64,000 nucleotides of DNA from Streptomyces sp. L2. GTDB taxonomy: Bacteria > Actinomycetota > Actinomycetes > Streptomycetales > Streptomycetaceae. The notes below the pieces were generated by a model. That model worked only from the letters and a program-made list of their open reading frames with translations, did not search any database and was not told where the DNA came from. The translations under genes and the position numbers were made by a program. Below are positions 49,259 through 58,173 of the stretch, piece after piece (the first letter of the stretch is position 1; the number at the start of each line of letters is the position of its first letter). The DNA is taken from contig NZ_QBDT01000001.1 of assembly GCF_004124325.1 (NCBI RefSeq), positions 4,588,001-4,652,000 of the forward strand, read 5' to 3'.

Positions 49259-51410
49259 CGTGGAACTCACCGTGCCCACCCGGGTCGACGGGCTGCTCGC
49301 CGAGACGGCCCGCCGGTACCCGGACCGGACCGCGCTGATCGCCGAGGGCACCGGGACCACGTTCGGCGCCCTGGAGCAGCGCACCCGGGCCGTCGCCGCC
49401 GCGCTGCGGGACCTGCTGCCGCAGCCCGGCGAGCGGATCGCCGTCGCCGCCGTCCTGCACCCGGACTTCCCCGTCGCCTACTACGCGACGATGCGCGCCG
49501 GGCACGTGGCGGCCGTCGTCAACCCGCTGCTGCGCGAGGAGGGCCTCCTCCACGTGCTCGGCACCTGCGAGGCACGCGTGGCGTTCGTCGACGCCGCGCT
49601 GTACGCGCGGATCGGCGCCCTGCGCGACCGCCTGCCGCACCTGGAGCGCGTCGTCCTCATCGGCGGCGCGTCCCCCGCCGGCCCGGCCGACACCACGCTG
49701 GAGGCGCTCGCCGAGACCGCGCCGGCCGGCACCCCGTACGAGGGCGGCGACGACGTCGCCTGCCTGCACTTCACCAGCGGCACCACCGGACTGCCCAAGG
49801 CGGTCCGGCTCACCCACCGCAACCTCACGGTGAACGCCGCGCAGATCACGTACGCGCACCGCCTGGACGCGGCCTCGGTCACCCTCAACCACCTGCCGAC
49901 GTACCACCCGATGCACCTCAACTCGGCCGTCCACGCGGGCGCTCCGCAGATCCTCTTCGCGGGCCCCGACCCGGCCGAGGCGCTGGCCGCCGCCGACCGC
50001 TACGGCGCCACCCACTACTACAGCCTCCCCGTCCGCCTGGCCCGCCTCGCCGACGCCGCCGAGCCCGCGGGGCCCGCCCCGCGCGCCCTGCGGTACGTCG
50101 CCTCGGGCGGCTCCGCGCTGCCCCCGCACGCCGCGGCACGGCTCGGCGAACGGCTCGGCGTGCCCGTCTTCCAGGGCTACGGCCTCGCCGAGACCTCCCC
50201 GCTCACCCACAGCGACGACGCCGACGCCCCCGTGCACGGCAGCGTCGGCCGCCCCGTCCTCGGTACCGAGTGCCGGATCGTCGACGTCGACACGCGTGCC
50301 GTGCTGGCGCCGGGCGAGGCCGGCGAGGTGGAGGTGCGCGGGCCGCAGGTGATGGCCGGCTACCTGGGCGGCGGCGGGGTCGGCGCGGACGGCTGGTTCG
50401 CCACCGGCGACGTCGGCCGCGTCGACACCGGCGGGCGGCTGTTCCTCGTCGACCGCCTCAAGGACGTCTTCAAGTGCGACAACTTCCTCGTCGCCCCCTC
50501 CGACGTGGAGCGCGCCCTGCTCGACCACCCGGCGGTCGCCGAGGCCGTCGTCGTCGACCTGCCGCACCCGTACTCGTCGGCGGTCGCGGGCGCCCTGCTC
50601 GTGCTGGCCGACCCGGCGGCGACGCCCGAGGCCGTCCTCGCCGACGTCAACCCCCGGCTCCCGTACTACCAGCGGGTCCAGGACGCCGTCGCCGTCCCCG
50701 CGATCCCGCGCAACGGCAACGGCAAGATCCAGCGCCGCGACCTGCGCACCCGGCTCCTCGACCTGACACGGGGTCCGTCCTCGCAGCCCCGGCCCACCCC
50801 GAACGGAAAGGCTCCCGCCATGGCCCCCGAGTTCACCGTCGTCAACACCTTCACCCTCAAGGACCCCGCCGAGGCGGCCCACTTCGAGGAGCACTTCGGC
50901 TCCCACGTCCAGTGGATGCGCGCCCAGGGCGGCTTCCGCGCCCACCAGGCCGTCCGCGACCTGGACACCCCGGGGACGTACGTCAACATCGGCTGGTGGG
51001 CGACCCCGCAGGACTTCAAGGCCGTCCTCGGCTCGGAGACCTTCCAGGCGCACGCCGCCGAGTTCCACCGGATCGTCGACGTCGAGGCCGATCCCTCCAT
51101 GGGCGTCCTGCGGGTCGCCGAGAACGAGGGCGGCCAGGCCCAGTACGTCACCGTCGCCGACGTCACCGGCGACGCGGGCGAGTTCGAGACCGCCTACCGC
51201 GCCTACGCCGAGGCCGCCCGCGCCCTCGACGGCTTCGCCTGGCTCGACCTGGCCCGCTCCCTGCCCCGCCCCGGCCGCTACACCGCCGTCGAGAGCTGGC
51301 GCGACGCGGACGCCGCCCGGCGCGCCCGTGAACTGCCCGAGTACGCGGCGCTGGCCGCGCTCACCACCTCGCGCACGGTGACGGCGGCCCCCGTCATCGG
51401 CACCCGATGA
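49251..51410 (+). CDS. Acyl-CoA/AMP ligase fused to two antibiotic-biosynthesis monooxygenase (ABM) domains
   Basis: 719 residues. Residues 1-510 are an adenylate-forming ligase: LHFTSGTTGLPKAVRLTHRN (P-loop), GYGLAETSPLTH, WFATGDVGR and the C-terminal Lys in NGNGKIQRRDLR. After a short linker, residue 524 is a Met (ATG 50820) preceded by GGAAAGG, followed by two ABM-type alpha/beta-barrel domains (FTVVNTFTLKDPAEAAHFEE; YVTVADVTGDAGEFETAYRA). ABM proteins oxidise anthrones to quinones. The internal start looks like the remains of a separate monooxygenase gene whose upstream stop was lost. Start GTG 49251. Confidence 0.88.
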   Translation: MADVELTVPTRVDGLLAETARRYPDRTALIAEGTGTTFGALEQRTRAVAAALRDLLPQPGERIAVAAVLHPDFPVAYYATMRAGHVAAVVNPLLREEGLLHVLGTCEARVAFVDAALYARIGALRDRLPHLERVVLIGGASPAGPADTTLEALAETAPAGTPYEGGDDVACLHFTSGTTGLPKAVRLTHRNLTVNAAQITYAHRLDAASVTLNHLPTYHPMHLNSAVHAGAPQILFAGPDPAEALAAADRYGATHYYSLPVRLARLADAAEPAGPAPRALRYVASGGSALPPHAAARLGERLGVPVFQGYGLAETSPLTHSDDADAPVHGSVGRPVLGTECRIVDVDTRAVLAPGEAGEVEVRGPQVMAGYLGGGGVGADGWFATGDVGRVDTGGRLFLVDRLKDVFKCDNFLVAPSDVERALLDHPAVAEAVVVDLPHPYSSAVAGALLVLADPAATPEAVLADVNPRLPYYQRVQDAVAVPAIPRNGNGKIQRRDLRTRLLDLTRGPSSQPRPTPNGKAPAMAPEFTVVNTFTLKDPAEAAHFEEHFGSHVQWMRAQGGFRAHQAVRDLDTPGTYVNIGWWATPQDFKAVLGSETFQAHAAEFHRIVDVEADPSMGVLRVAENEGGQAQYVTVADVTGDAGEFETAYRAYAEAARALDGFAWLDLARSLPRPGRYTAVESWRDADAARRARELPEYAALAALTTSRTVTAAPVIGTR

Positions 51411-52675
51411 GCACCGCGGGGCCAGGAGCCGTCCCCGCCGCCGACGCACCGGACACCGACGTCTGCGTGGTCGGCGGCGGCCCCGCCGGCCTGGTCCTCG
51501 CCCTGCTCCTGCTGAAGTCCGGGGTGCGGGTCACCCTGGTCGAGCGCTCCCGGGCGCACCACCGGGAGTTCCGGGGCGAGATCCTCCAGCCCGGCGCCAT
51601 GCGGCTGCTCGACGAGCTCGGTGTGCTCGCCGGGGCGCGGGCCCGCGGCTGCCACGAGCACGACCGGTTCCGGCTCGTCGAGGGTGAACGCGTCCTGCTC
51701 GACATCGACTACCGCACCCTGCCCGCCCCCTACGACCACCTGCTGAGCATCCCGCAGCCCCACCTCCTGGACGAACTCGTCCTGCACTGCGCCAAGTTCG
51801 ACGCCTTCACCCACCTCGAAGGACATCGGGCGAGCGCCCTGCTGCACGGCCCCGGCGGGGAGATCACCGGGGTGTGCGCCGACGGACCCGAGGGCCGGCG
51901 CGAGATCCGCGCGCACGTCACCGTCGCCGCCGACGGCCGCTTCTCCAAGCTGCGCCGGCTCGCCGGCATCGAGGCGGGCCGCAGCGACGTGTTCGACCTG
52001 GACGTGCTGTGGTTCAAACTGTCCGTCCCGGACAGCGCGCCCGGGCGCCGTGACGTGCGCGTCTTCCGGCACGGCGCGAGCCCCGTCCTCGCCTACGACT
52101 CCTACCCCGACAAGGTGCAGATCGGCTGGACCCTGCCGCACGGCGGCTACGCCGACCTCGCGGGCCGGGGCGTCGAGCACCTCAAGGACCAACTGGCCGC
52201 GGCGGCACCGCCGTACGCGGAGCTGATCCGCGAGCAGATCACCTCCTTCAAGGACGTGAGCCTGCTCGACGTGTTCTCCGGCCGCGCCGACCGGTGGGCG
52301 GTCGACGGCCTCGTCTGCATCGGCGACGCCGCCCACACCCACAGCCCGATCGGCGCCCAGGGCATCAACCTGGCCGTGCAGGACGCCGTCGCCCTGCACC
52401 CGCTGCTGATCACCGCCCTGGCCGAGGGGGACGCGAGCGCCGCGTTCCTCGGCACGTTCGAGGCGCGCCGGGCACCGGACATCGCGGCCGTCATGCGCAC
52501 CCAGCGCGTGCAGAGCGCGGCCATGCTCGGCCGGGGCGTCGTCGCCACCCGCGTCCGCCCCGCGCTCGCCGCGCTGCTGCGGCGCACCCCGCTGTACGGC
52601 AAGGTGCTGCGGCACATCGCGTACGGCAATCCGGACATCCGGGTGGCGAAGGAGCTGTTCACGGACGGCGCCTGA
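51407..52675 (+). CDS. FAD-dependent aromatic polyketide hydroxylase
   Basis: 422 residues of the PHBH-fold flavoprotein family: VCVVGGGPAGLVLALLLLKS (Rossmann GxGxxG), then FRGEILQPGAMRLLDELG and the FAD motif CIGDAAHTHSPIGAQGINLA. It lacks the C-terminal thioredoxin-like domain of longer relatives. It probably hydroxylates or epoxidises the aromatic core. ATGA-coupled to the ligase/ABM fusion and followed by a long bidirectional hairpin. Confidence 0.93.
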   Translation: MSTAGPGAVPAADAPDTDVCVVGGGPAGLVLALLLLKSGVRVTLVERSRAHHREFRGEILQPGAMRLLDELGVLAGARARGCHEHDRFRLVEGERVLLDIDYRTLPAPYDHLLSIPQPHLLDELVLHCAKFDAFTHLEGHRASALLHGPGGEITGVCADGPEGRREIRAHVTVAADGRFSKLRRLAGIEAGRSDVFDLDVLWFKLSVPDSAPGRRDVRVFRHGASPVLAYDSYPDKVQIGWTLPHGGYADLAGRGVEHLKDQLAAAAPPYAELIREQITSFKDVSLLDVFSGRADRWAVDGLVCIGDAAHTHSPIGAQGINLAVQDAVALHPLLITALAEGDASAAFLGTFEARRAPDIAAVMRTQRVQSAAMLGRGVVATRVRPALAALLRRTPLYGKVLRHIAYGNPDIRVAKELFTDGA

Positions 52676-52684
52676 GCGCCCACG

Positions 52685-52729
52685 ACGACGGAGGGCCGGA
52701 CCCCGACCTGGGGTCCGGCCCTCCGTCGT
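52685..52729. terminator. Perfect 20-bp bidirectional terminator
   Basis: Arms 52685-52704 and 52710-52729 are fully complementary with a 5-base loop (GACCT). It lies in the 59-base gap between two convergent genes (hydroxylase and glycosyltransferase 4) and should stop both transcripts. Confidence 0.92.
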
Positions 52730-52734
52730 GTGCG

Positions 52735-53895
52735 TCACACCAGCCGGGCGAGGTCCCGGGCCACCTGCCCCGGCGACGGCATCGCGGCGATCGCGCCGGC
52801 GAGTCCACCGGCGGCCGAGCCGTAGGACGGGTCGTCCAGCAACTTCCGTACGGCAGCGGCCACCTGCCCCGGGTCGTCCTGGTCGGCGGCCTCCGTCAGC
52901 GTCAGGCCCGCGGCCGCCGAGGCCAGCGCGTCGCCGTGCGGGAACTGGTCCATGATCTGCGGCAGCACCAGCTGGGGCAGGCCCGCGTCGGTCGCCGTGA
53001 ACAGCGTGCCGGCGCCGCCGTGGTGGACGACGGCCGCGCAGCTGTCGAGCAGCGGGCGCAGCGGAACCGGGTCGATGAGGCGCACGTTGGGCGGCAGCCC
53101 GGTGAGTGATTCCCGCAGCCGGCCCGGCACGGTCGCCAGGGCTTCGGTGTCCGGCAGGTCGGCGAAGGCGCGCAGGACGTGGACGAGCAGCGGCAGGCCG
53201 CCGAGGTCGAGGGTGCTGGTGCCGAGCGAGACGACGACCCGGCGCCGGTCCGCGGCGGGCCCGTCGTACAGCCAGTCCGGCAGGACCGCGGGCCCGTTGG
53301 AGGGGACGTAGCGGATGGGGGAGCCCGGCGAGGTGTCCGGCAGCCGCAGCGCGGCGGGGGAGGGGTCGAGCACGACGTCCGGGTCGGGCAGGCCGGGCAG
53401 GCCCAGGCGCCGGCACAGCGGGCCCAGCGCCTCGCGTGCGGCGGCCCGGGCGCCCGTGGTGAACGGGTCCAGGCCCCAGCGGTGGTGGACGACCGGGACG
53501 CCGAGCACACCGCCGACGATCAGCGACGAGTACTCCATCATGTCGGCGACGATCAGGTCCGGGCGGTAGCGGCGGGCGAACGCCAGGTGCTCCTCCACCA
53601 GGTACTTGGCGTGCATCTGCCACACCTTCGCGCCGCCCGCGAGCCCGGCCGCGTCGGGCCGCGGGCGCACCTCGCGGGGCCGTTTGCCCGGCGGCAGTCC
53701 GCCGGAGAGCAGGTCCTCCACGTGGTACGGGTCGCCGATCGACACCGTGTGCAGACCCGCCGTCAGCGCGGTGTCCACGACGTCGGGCTGTACGGCGGCG
53801 ACCACCTCGTGCCCCTCGCCGCGCAACGCCCAGGCGAGCGGCAGGAGCGGGGAGAAGTGGGTGGGGACCGGGGTGTTGAGCATGAGGACGCGCAT
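52735..53895 (-). CDS. Glycosyltransferase 4 (GT-B, antibiotic type)
   Basis: 386 residues, GT1 family: MRVLMLNTPVPTHFSPLLPL, linker YVPSNGPAVLPDWLYD, donor motif VVHHGGAGTLFTATDAGLPQ then LVLPQIMDQFPHG. AGGAGG precedes ATG 53895; an upstream frame is low-complexity. It is the last gene of the leftward operon that begins at 59198. Confidence 0.94.
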   Translation of the reverse strand: MRVLMLNTPVPTHFSPLLPLAWALRGEGHEVVAAVQPDVVDTALTAGLHTVSIGDPYHVEDLLSGGLPPGKRPREVRPRPDAAGLAGGAKVWQMHAKYLVEEHLAFARRYRPDLIVADMMEYSSLIVGGVLGVPVVHHRWGLDPFTTGARAAAREALGPLCRRLGLPGLPDPDVVLDPSPAALRLPDTSPGSPIRYVPSNGPAVLPDWLYDGPAADRRRVVVSLGTSTLDLGGLPLLVHVLRAFADLPDTEALATVPGRLRESLTGLPPNVRLIDPVPLRPLLDSCAAVVHHGGAGTLFTATDAGLPQLVLPQIMDQFPHGDALASAAAGLTLTEAADQDDPGQVAAAVRKLLDDPSYGSAAGGLAGAIAAMPSPGQVARDLARLV

Positions 53896-53998
53896 GGGGC
53901 CTCCTGTCGGCCGGGCGTGGGAAGGGGTGGGTGCGGGCATGGGCGACGCCCCGCGCGGAGGGGGGCCGGGCGGGGCGTCGCGGGCTGGCGGTGCGGGG

Positions 53999-55540
53999 TC
54001 AGGCCGCCTGAACGGCCGGTTCCGTACGGTCGTGCGGTGCGGCGGAGCCGACGGGCTGCTCCGCGGCCCCCGAGGCGTCCCCGGCCGGCGCGTCGGCGCT
54101 GTCGGCATCGTCGGCGCCGTCGGACGCGTCGAAGGCGACGTCCGGCATCGCGAGCGCGAGCAGCAGGCCGAGCACCATCACACCGGCCGCGACCAGGAAC
54201 GTCGTGGACGTGGCGGACGCGTACACCTGGTTCCGGGCGTGTCCCGGACCCGGCATGCCGCCGGGAGCGAGCGCGGTGAGCCGGTGCGACAGCACCTCGC
54301 CCAGGAGGGCCGTACCGAAGGCGCTGCCCAGCGTCATGAAGAACCGGGTGCCCGAGGTGACCACCCCGAGCCGGTCCTCCGGTGCCGCGGCCTGCGCCGT
54401 CTGCAGCACCACCTGGACCACGCCGCCGAGGCCGAAGCCGAGCGGGATCAGCAGCAGGCCCACCGTCAGGCTCGTGGTGTCCGCGCGGATCAGACCGAAC
54501 AGGGCGAGCGCGACCACCGCGACGGAGGCGTTGACGACGAGCACCGGCTTGAACCGGCCGAATCGGGGGATCAGCCGCCCCGACACCATCATCACCACGA
54601 GCACCCCGATCGCCATCGGGGCCAGCCGGATGCCGGAGGCCTGCGCGCTCACGCCGCGGGCGACCTGGAGATAGGTGACCACGAACACCGGCACGGCGAG
54701 CACGGTGAAACCGCCGACGAACTGCAGGGGCGCCGCCACCCGGAACACCGGGTCGGTGAACAGGGACATCGGCAGGATCGGGTCGGCGGCCCGCGTCTGC
54801 CACCAGCAGAACACCACGACGAGCAGCACCGCGGCCGCGCCCAGCGTGAGGATCACCGGCGACGTCCAGGCGTAGGTGCCGCCGCCCCAGCGGGCCAGCA
54901 GCAGCAGCGCCGTCGCACCGGCGGTGACCAGGGCGGCGCCGAGCACGTCGACCCGCTGCTCACCGCGCTCGCGCTCCGGCATCCGCAGGCCGAACACCGT
55001 GCCCACGATGGTCATCAGGCCGAGCGGCAGGTTGACGTAGAAGATCCAGCGCCACGACAGGTACTGGCACAGGAACCCGCCGAGCAGCGGTCCGGCGACG
55101 ATGCCGAGGGCGACCAGGCCACCGCCGAGGCCGGCGCCCGAGGTGCGGCTCCGGGCGGGCAGCAGGGTCGCGATGATGATCAGCGTGACCGACATCAGGC
55201 CGCCGCCGCCCAGCCCCTGCACCGCGCGGAAGGCGATCAACTCGCCCATGGACTGGGCGAGTCCGCAGGCCGAGCTGCCGAGCAGGAAGACACAGACGGC
55301 GAACAGGTAGACCGGCTTGGGCCCGTACAGGTCGCAGAACTTGCCGTACAGCGGCTGGCTCGCGGTGGCCGCGAGGACGTACGCGGTGACGAGCCACGGC
55401 AGCCGGTCCAGGCCGTGGGCCGGATCGAGGTGCCGGGTGATCTGCCAGGCGGCGCTCGTGACGATGTTCTCGTCGAGGAACGACAGCAGCATGGCGGCGA
55501 GGGCGCCCGCGACGAACAGGCGGACTTGCTTGCCGTTCAT
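53999..55540 (-). CDS. MFS drug exporter (DHA2/EmrB-like, 14 TM)
   Basis: 513 residues with about 14 TM helices; family motifs FLDENIVTSAAWQITRHLD (motif D1), LYGKFCDLYGPKPVYLFAV (motif A), and GPLLGGFLCQYLSWRWIFYVNLPLG (motif C). It most likely exports the final glycosylated product and gives self-resistance. The C-terminal 40 residues are Asp/Ala-rich. It lies between the half glycosyltransferase and glycosyltransferase 4 in one leftward operon. Confidence 0.93.
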   Translation of the reverse strand: MNGKQVRLFVAGALAAMLLSFLDENIVTSAAWQITRHLDPAHGLDRLPWLVTAYVLAATASQPLYGKFCDLYGPKPVYLFAVCVFLLGSSACGLAQSMGELIAFRAVQGLGGGGLMSVTLIIIATLLPARSRTSGAGLGGGLVALGIVAGPLLGGFLCQYLSWRWIFYVNLPLGLMTIVGTVFGLRMPERERGEQRVDVLGAALVTAGATALLLLARWGGGTYAWTSPVILTLGAAAVLLVVVFCWWQTRAADPILPMSLFTDPVFRVAAPLQFVGGFTVLAVPVFVVTYLQVARGVSAQASGIRLAPMAIGVLVVMMVSGRLIPRFGRFKPVLVVNASVAVVALALFGLIRADTTSLTVGLLLIPLGFGLGGVVQVVLQTAQAAAPEDRLGVVTSGTRFFMTLGSAFGTALLGEVLSHRLTALAPGGMPGPGHARNQVYASATSTTFLVAAGVMVLGLLLALAMPDVAFDASDGADDADSADAPAGDASGAAEQPVGSAAPHDRTEPAVQAA

Positions 55541-55577
55541 ACCGGGCCGCCCGGCGGGCAGGCGGGATGGGTCCAGG

Positions 55578-56135
55578 TCATGCGGGAGTCCTCCGTGGGG
55601 TGTGCTGCGAGGCCGGCCGCTCCAGTACAGCGACGAGACGGCCGGGCTCCTCGTCGGCGGACAGCAGGTGCGGCACGGGCAGGGCGCTCAGCCCGGCCCG
55701 CCGGCACAGGCCGCCGAGGAAGAACGCGGCGACCCCGCGCAGCGAGTCGCCGAGCGCGTCGGCGGCCGGGTCGGGATCGCGCTGGTGCGCGACGGGGACG
55801 CCCAGCGCCCCCGCCACGACGAGCGACGCGTACTCCAGGCGGGAGCCGACGATCAGGTCGGGCCGCCAGTCGCGGGCCGTCTCCAGGTAGCGGGGGGTCA
55901 GGTAACGGGCGTGCCCCACCAGGGGTTTGGGGTCGGTGGCCAGGTCGGGATGGTCCTCGGGGTGGAACCGGCCGCCGACGACGGCCAGTTCGAGCCCGGC
56001 CGCCTCGGCGACCTCCCGCACGTCCGGCTGCCCGGCCACCAGGACCTGATGGCCGGCGCCCCGCAGGGCCCGCGCGAGCGGCACCAGCCGCGCCAGGTGC
56101 GCGGGCACCGGTGTGGTGGTCATCAGGACACGCAT
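55578..56135 (-). pseudogene. Half-length glycosyltransferase (acceptor domain only)
   Basis: 185 residues equal to the N-terminal Rossmann domain of the cluster's GT1 enzymes (MRVLMTTTPVPAHLARLVPL, DWRPDLIVGSRLEYASLVVA, GALGVPVAHQRDPD), ending where the linker would begin. The donor-binding C-domain, with the HHGGAGT motif, is missing. It is closest to glycosyltransferase 4 in start and layout, so duplication followed by truncation is likely. The open frame, start context and operon position are intact, so it may still be made, for example as a partner subunit. Confidence 0.7.
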
Positions 56136-56140
56136 GGCGG

Positions 56141-56233
56141 TTACCGCTTGTTGCGGCGCACGAGCTTGACGGCGCCCGCGAGGATGAACACGACGACGAG
56201 GGCGATGCCGGTGTGCACGAAGTTGATGCCCAT
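56141..56233 (-). CDS. 30-aa single-TM small membrane peptide
   Basis: A 30-residue peptide missed by normal size limits. It has a good ribosome site (AGGAG five bases before the ATG) and a TAA stop. The sequence is a single TM helix (INFVHTGIALVVVFILAGAV) with a basic C-terminus (KLVRRNKR), suggesting an inserted N-out helix. It lies in the leftward operon between the second ACP and the half glycosyltransferase, close to the exporter gene, and might be an accessory peptide of that pump. Function unknown. Confidence 0.7.
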   Translation of the reverse strand: MGINFVHTGIALVVVFILAGAVKLVRRNKR

Positions 56234-56329
56234 GAGATCTCTCCTGTGGGGGGTGTCGGACGATTCGGCCGGGTCGGACGATTCGGTCGGGTTGTTCGGG
56301 TTGTTGGGTCGGTCCGGACGGTCGGTGGG

Positions 56330-56608
56330 TCAGGCGTGGGCGGCCGGGGCGGCGCCGTACCGGGTGAGGGTCTCCCAGAGCGCGGCCGGCGTCGCGAACG
56401 TGGCGCTGTTCAGGGCCGCTTCGGGCAGCTCGACGCCGTACTCCTCCTCCAGCGAGACGAGCAATTCGACGGTCGCCAGGGAGTCCAGGCCCGCCTTCTT
56501 CAGTTCGAGGCCGGGGGCGAGCCGCGTGTCGCGGGCGGTGCCGGGCAGGACGGCGGCCAGCAGCCGCTCGAAGCGGGCGTCCCAGGCCGGTGCGGCGGTG
56601 GTGGTCAT
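56330..56608 (-). CDS. Second discrete acyl carrier protein
   Basis: 92 residues. Carrier protein with the attachment serine in LKKAGLDSLATVELLVSLEE. It is distinct from the PKS ACP at 44722 and is coupled (ATGA) to the AMP ligase upstream, so it likely receives the acyl group that the ligase activates. A short tandem repeat (about 56265-56325, TCGGACGATTCGG-like) lies just downstream. Confidence 0.92.
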   Translation of the reverse strand: MTTTAAPAWDARFERLLAAVLPGTARDTRLAPGLELKKAGLDSLATVELLVSLEEEYGVELPEAALNSATFATPAALWETLTRYGAAPAAHA

Positions 56609-58173
56609 GACGTCTCCTGGTCGGTCGGTTCGGGGGCCGCGGCGCGGGCGCGCAGCAGCTGCCGGTCGGTCTTGCCGTTGGGGGTCAGCGGGAGCGCGGC
56701 CAGCACCCGGCACTCGCCGGGCACCTTGGCGTCCTCCAGCCGTTCGGCCAGCCGCTCCGCCAGCTCGGCGGGGGACAGCCGGGTCACGGCGAACAGCGTC
56801 AGGTCGAAGCCGTCGCCGGGCGGTACCGCGCAGGCCGCCTCGACGCCGGGCACGTCCAGTGCGGCACTCTCGATCTCCAGGACGCTCATCCGGTTGCCGC
56901 GCCGCTTGAACAGGTCGTCGCGGCGGCCCTGGAAGTACAGGTGCCCGTCGGTGTCGAGGTGCCCGTAGTCGCCGGTGTGCAGGGTGACCTCGCCGGTCAC
57001 CGGGTCGGGGCGGAAGCGCTGCGCGGTGATCTCCGGGGCCTGCCAGTAGCCGGCCATGACGTGCGGTCCGCGCACCGCGATCTCGCCGACCTCGCCGGCC
57101 GGCAGGGCCCGCCCGTCCTCGTCGAGGATCAGCACCTCGGTGCCCGGCAGCGCGGGGCCCACCGAACCGGGCTTCGCGAGGTCGCCGTCCGGTTCCAGGA
57201 CGGTGATGCGCTTGCACTCGGTGGTGCCGAACATCGGCGACACCCGGGCGTGCGGGAAGGTGCGGCGCAGGGCGGCGATGACCGGCTGGGTCAGCGCCGC
57301 GCCGGTGTTGGTGAACAGCCGCACCGGCAGCGGGTCGGCGCCCTTGTCGCGTCCGGCCAGCCGCAGCAGCATCTCGGCGAGCGAGGGCACCACCGGTACG
57401 ACGGTCACGCCGTGCTCGCGCAGGGTGCCCAGCAGCTTCAACTGGCGCCGCGGGGACGTCAGGACGACCTGGGCGCGGGCCAGCACGGACAGGAAGATCT
57501 GGTAGAGGCCGTAGTCGAAGGAGAGGGGGATCGCCACCAGCACGACGTCGTCGGCGCGGTACCGCAGCACCTCGGCGATGGCGCGGGCCGCGAACACGCA
57601 CGGCGCGTGCGGACTGACCACCGCCTTGGGCGCGGACGTCGAGCCGGACGTGTAGATCAGCAGGGCGAGGTCGTCGGGGGAGGGATCCTGGTCCCGGGTG
57701 GGGGCTTCGGCCGGGTCCAGGCCGGCGTGGACCTCCTCCAGGTCGTGCACCGGCCGGTCGGTCAGCTCAGCGAGCAGCGCCAGGTCCTCGCCGCGCCCGA
57801 GGAGCAGCACCGGGGCGCTGTCGGCGACCACCGACGACAGATGGAACCGCTTCATCGCCGGGTTCACCGGCACGCACACAGCGCCGTGCCGCAGGATGCC
57901 GAACAGGGCCGCCACGAACGCGCGGGTGTTGCCCGCCCGCACCAGCACCCGCTCCCCGCGCCGCACCCCGCGCGCCGTGAGCCAGGCGGCGAACGCCCGG
58001 CTGTGCGCGTCGAGTTCGGCGTACGTCCAGCCGCCGGTCTCGTCCCGGACGGCGGGCGCCGACGGGCACTCGGCGACGGCCGCGGCGAGCAGGCCGGGCA
58101 GCGTGCCGGACGCCTCGCCCCCGGCTGCGGCGCCTGCGGTGACTGCGGTGGTCTGCGGCTCCAGGGCGGTCAC
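56605..58173 (-). CDS. AMP-dependent acyl/aryl-ACP ligase
   Basis: 522 residues of the adenylate-forming superfamily: LLIYTSGSTSAPKAVVSPH (P-loop), MFGTTECKRI, TLHTGDYGHLD and the catalytic Lys in LTPNGKTDRQLLRA. Together with the adjoining ACP it should activate a free carboxylic acid and load it. GTG 58173 overlaps the KASIII-like gene stop (GTGA); its stop overlaps the ACP start. The acid cannot be named from sequence. Confidence 0.92.
   Translation of the reverse strand: MTALEPQTTAVTAGAAAGGEASGTLPGLLAAAVAECPSAPAVRDETGGWTYAELDAHSRAFAAWLTARGVRRGERVLVRAGNTRAFVAALFGILRHGAVCVPVNPAMKRFHLSSVVADSAPVLLLGRGEDLALLAELTDRPVHDLEEVHAGLDPAEAPTRDQDPSPDDLALLIYTSGSTSAPKAVVSPHAPCVFAARAIAEVLRYRADDVVLVAIPLSFDYGLYQIFLSVLARAQVVLTSPRRQLKLLGTLREHGVTVVPVVPSLAEMLLRLAGRDKGADPLPVRLFTNTGAALTQPVIAALRRTFPHARVSPMFGTTECKRITVLEPDGDLAKPGSVGPALPGTEVLILDEDGRALPAGEVGEIAVRGPHVMAGYWQAPEITAQRFRPDPVTGEVTLHTGDYGHLDTDGHLYFQGRRDDLFKRRGNRMSVLEIESAALDVPGVEAACAVPPGDGFDLTLFAVTRLSPAELAERLAERLEDAKVPGECRVLAALPLTPNGKTDRQLLRARAAAPEPTDQETS

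Noticed and set aside
49194..51449. Long open frame (751 codons) on the minus strand opposite the ligase fusion
   Set aside because: It mirrors a clear gene in a very GC-rich region; its translation is low-complexity Gly/Arg/Val and has no domain. Similar mirrors exist at 18331-20748, 22106-23815, 43393-45183 and 60079-62355.
53143..53462. P450-like helper protein for the glycosyltransferases
   Set aside because: No heme-binding or P450-like sequence was found on either strand here or elsewhere in the window.
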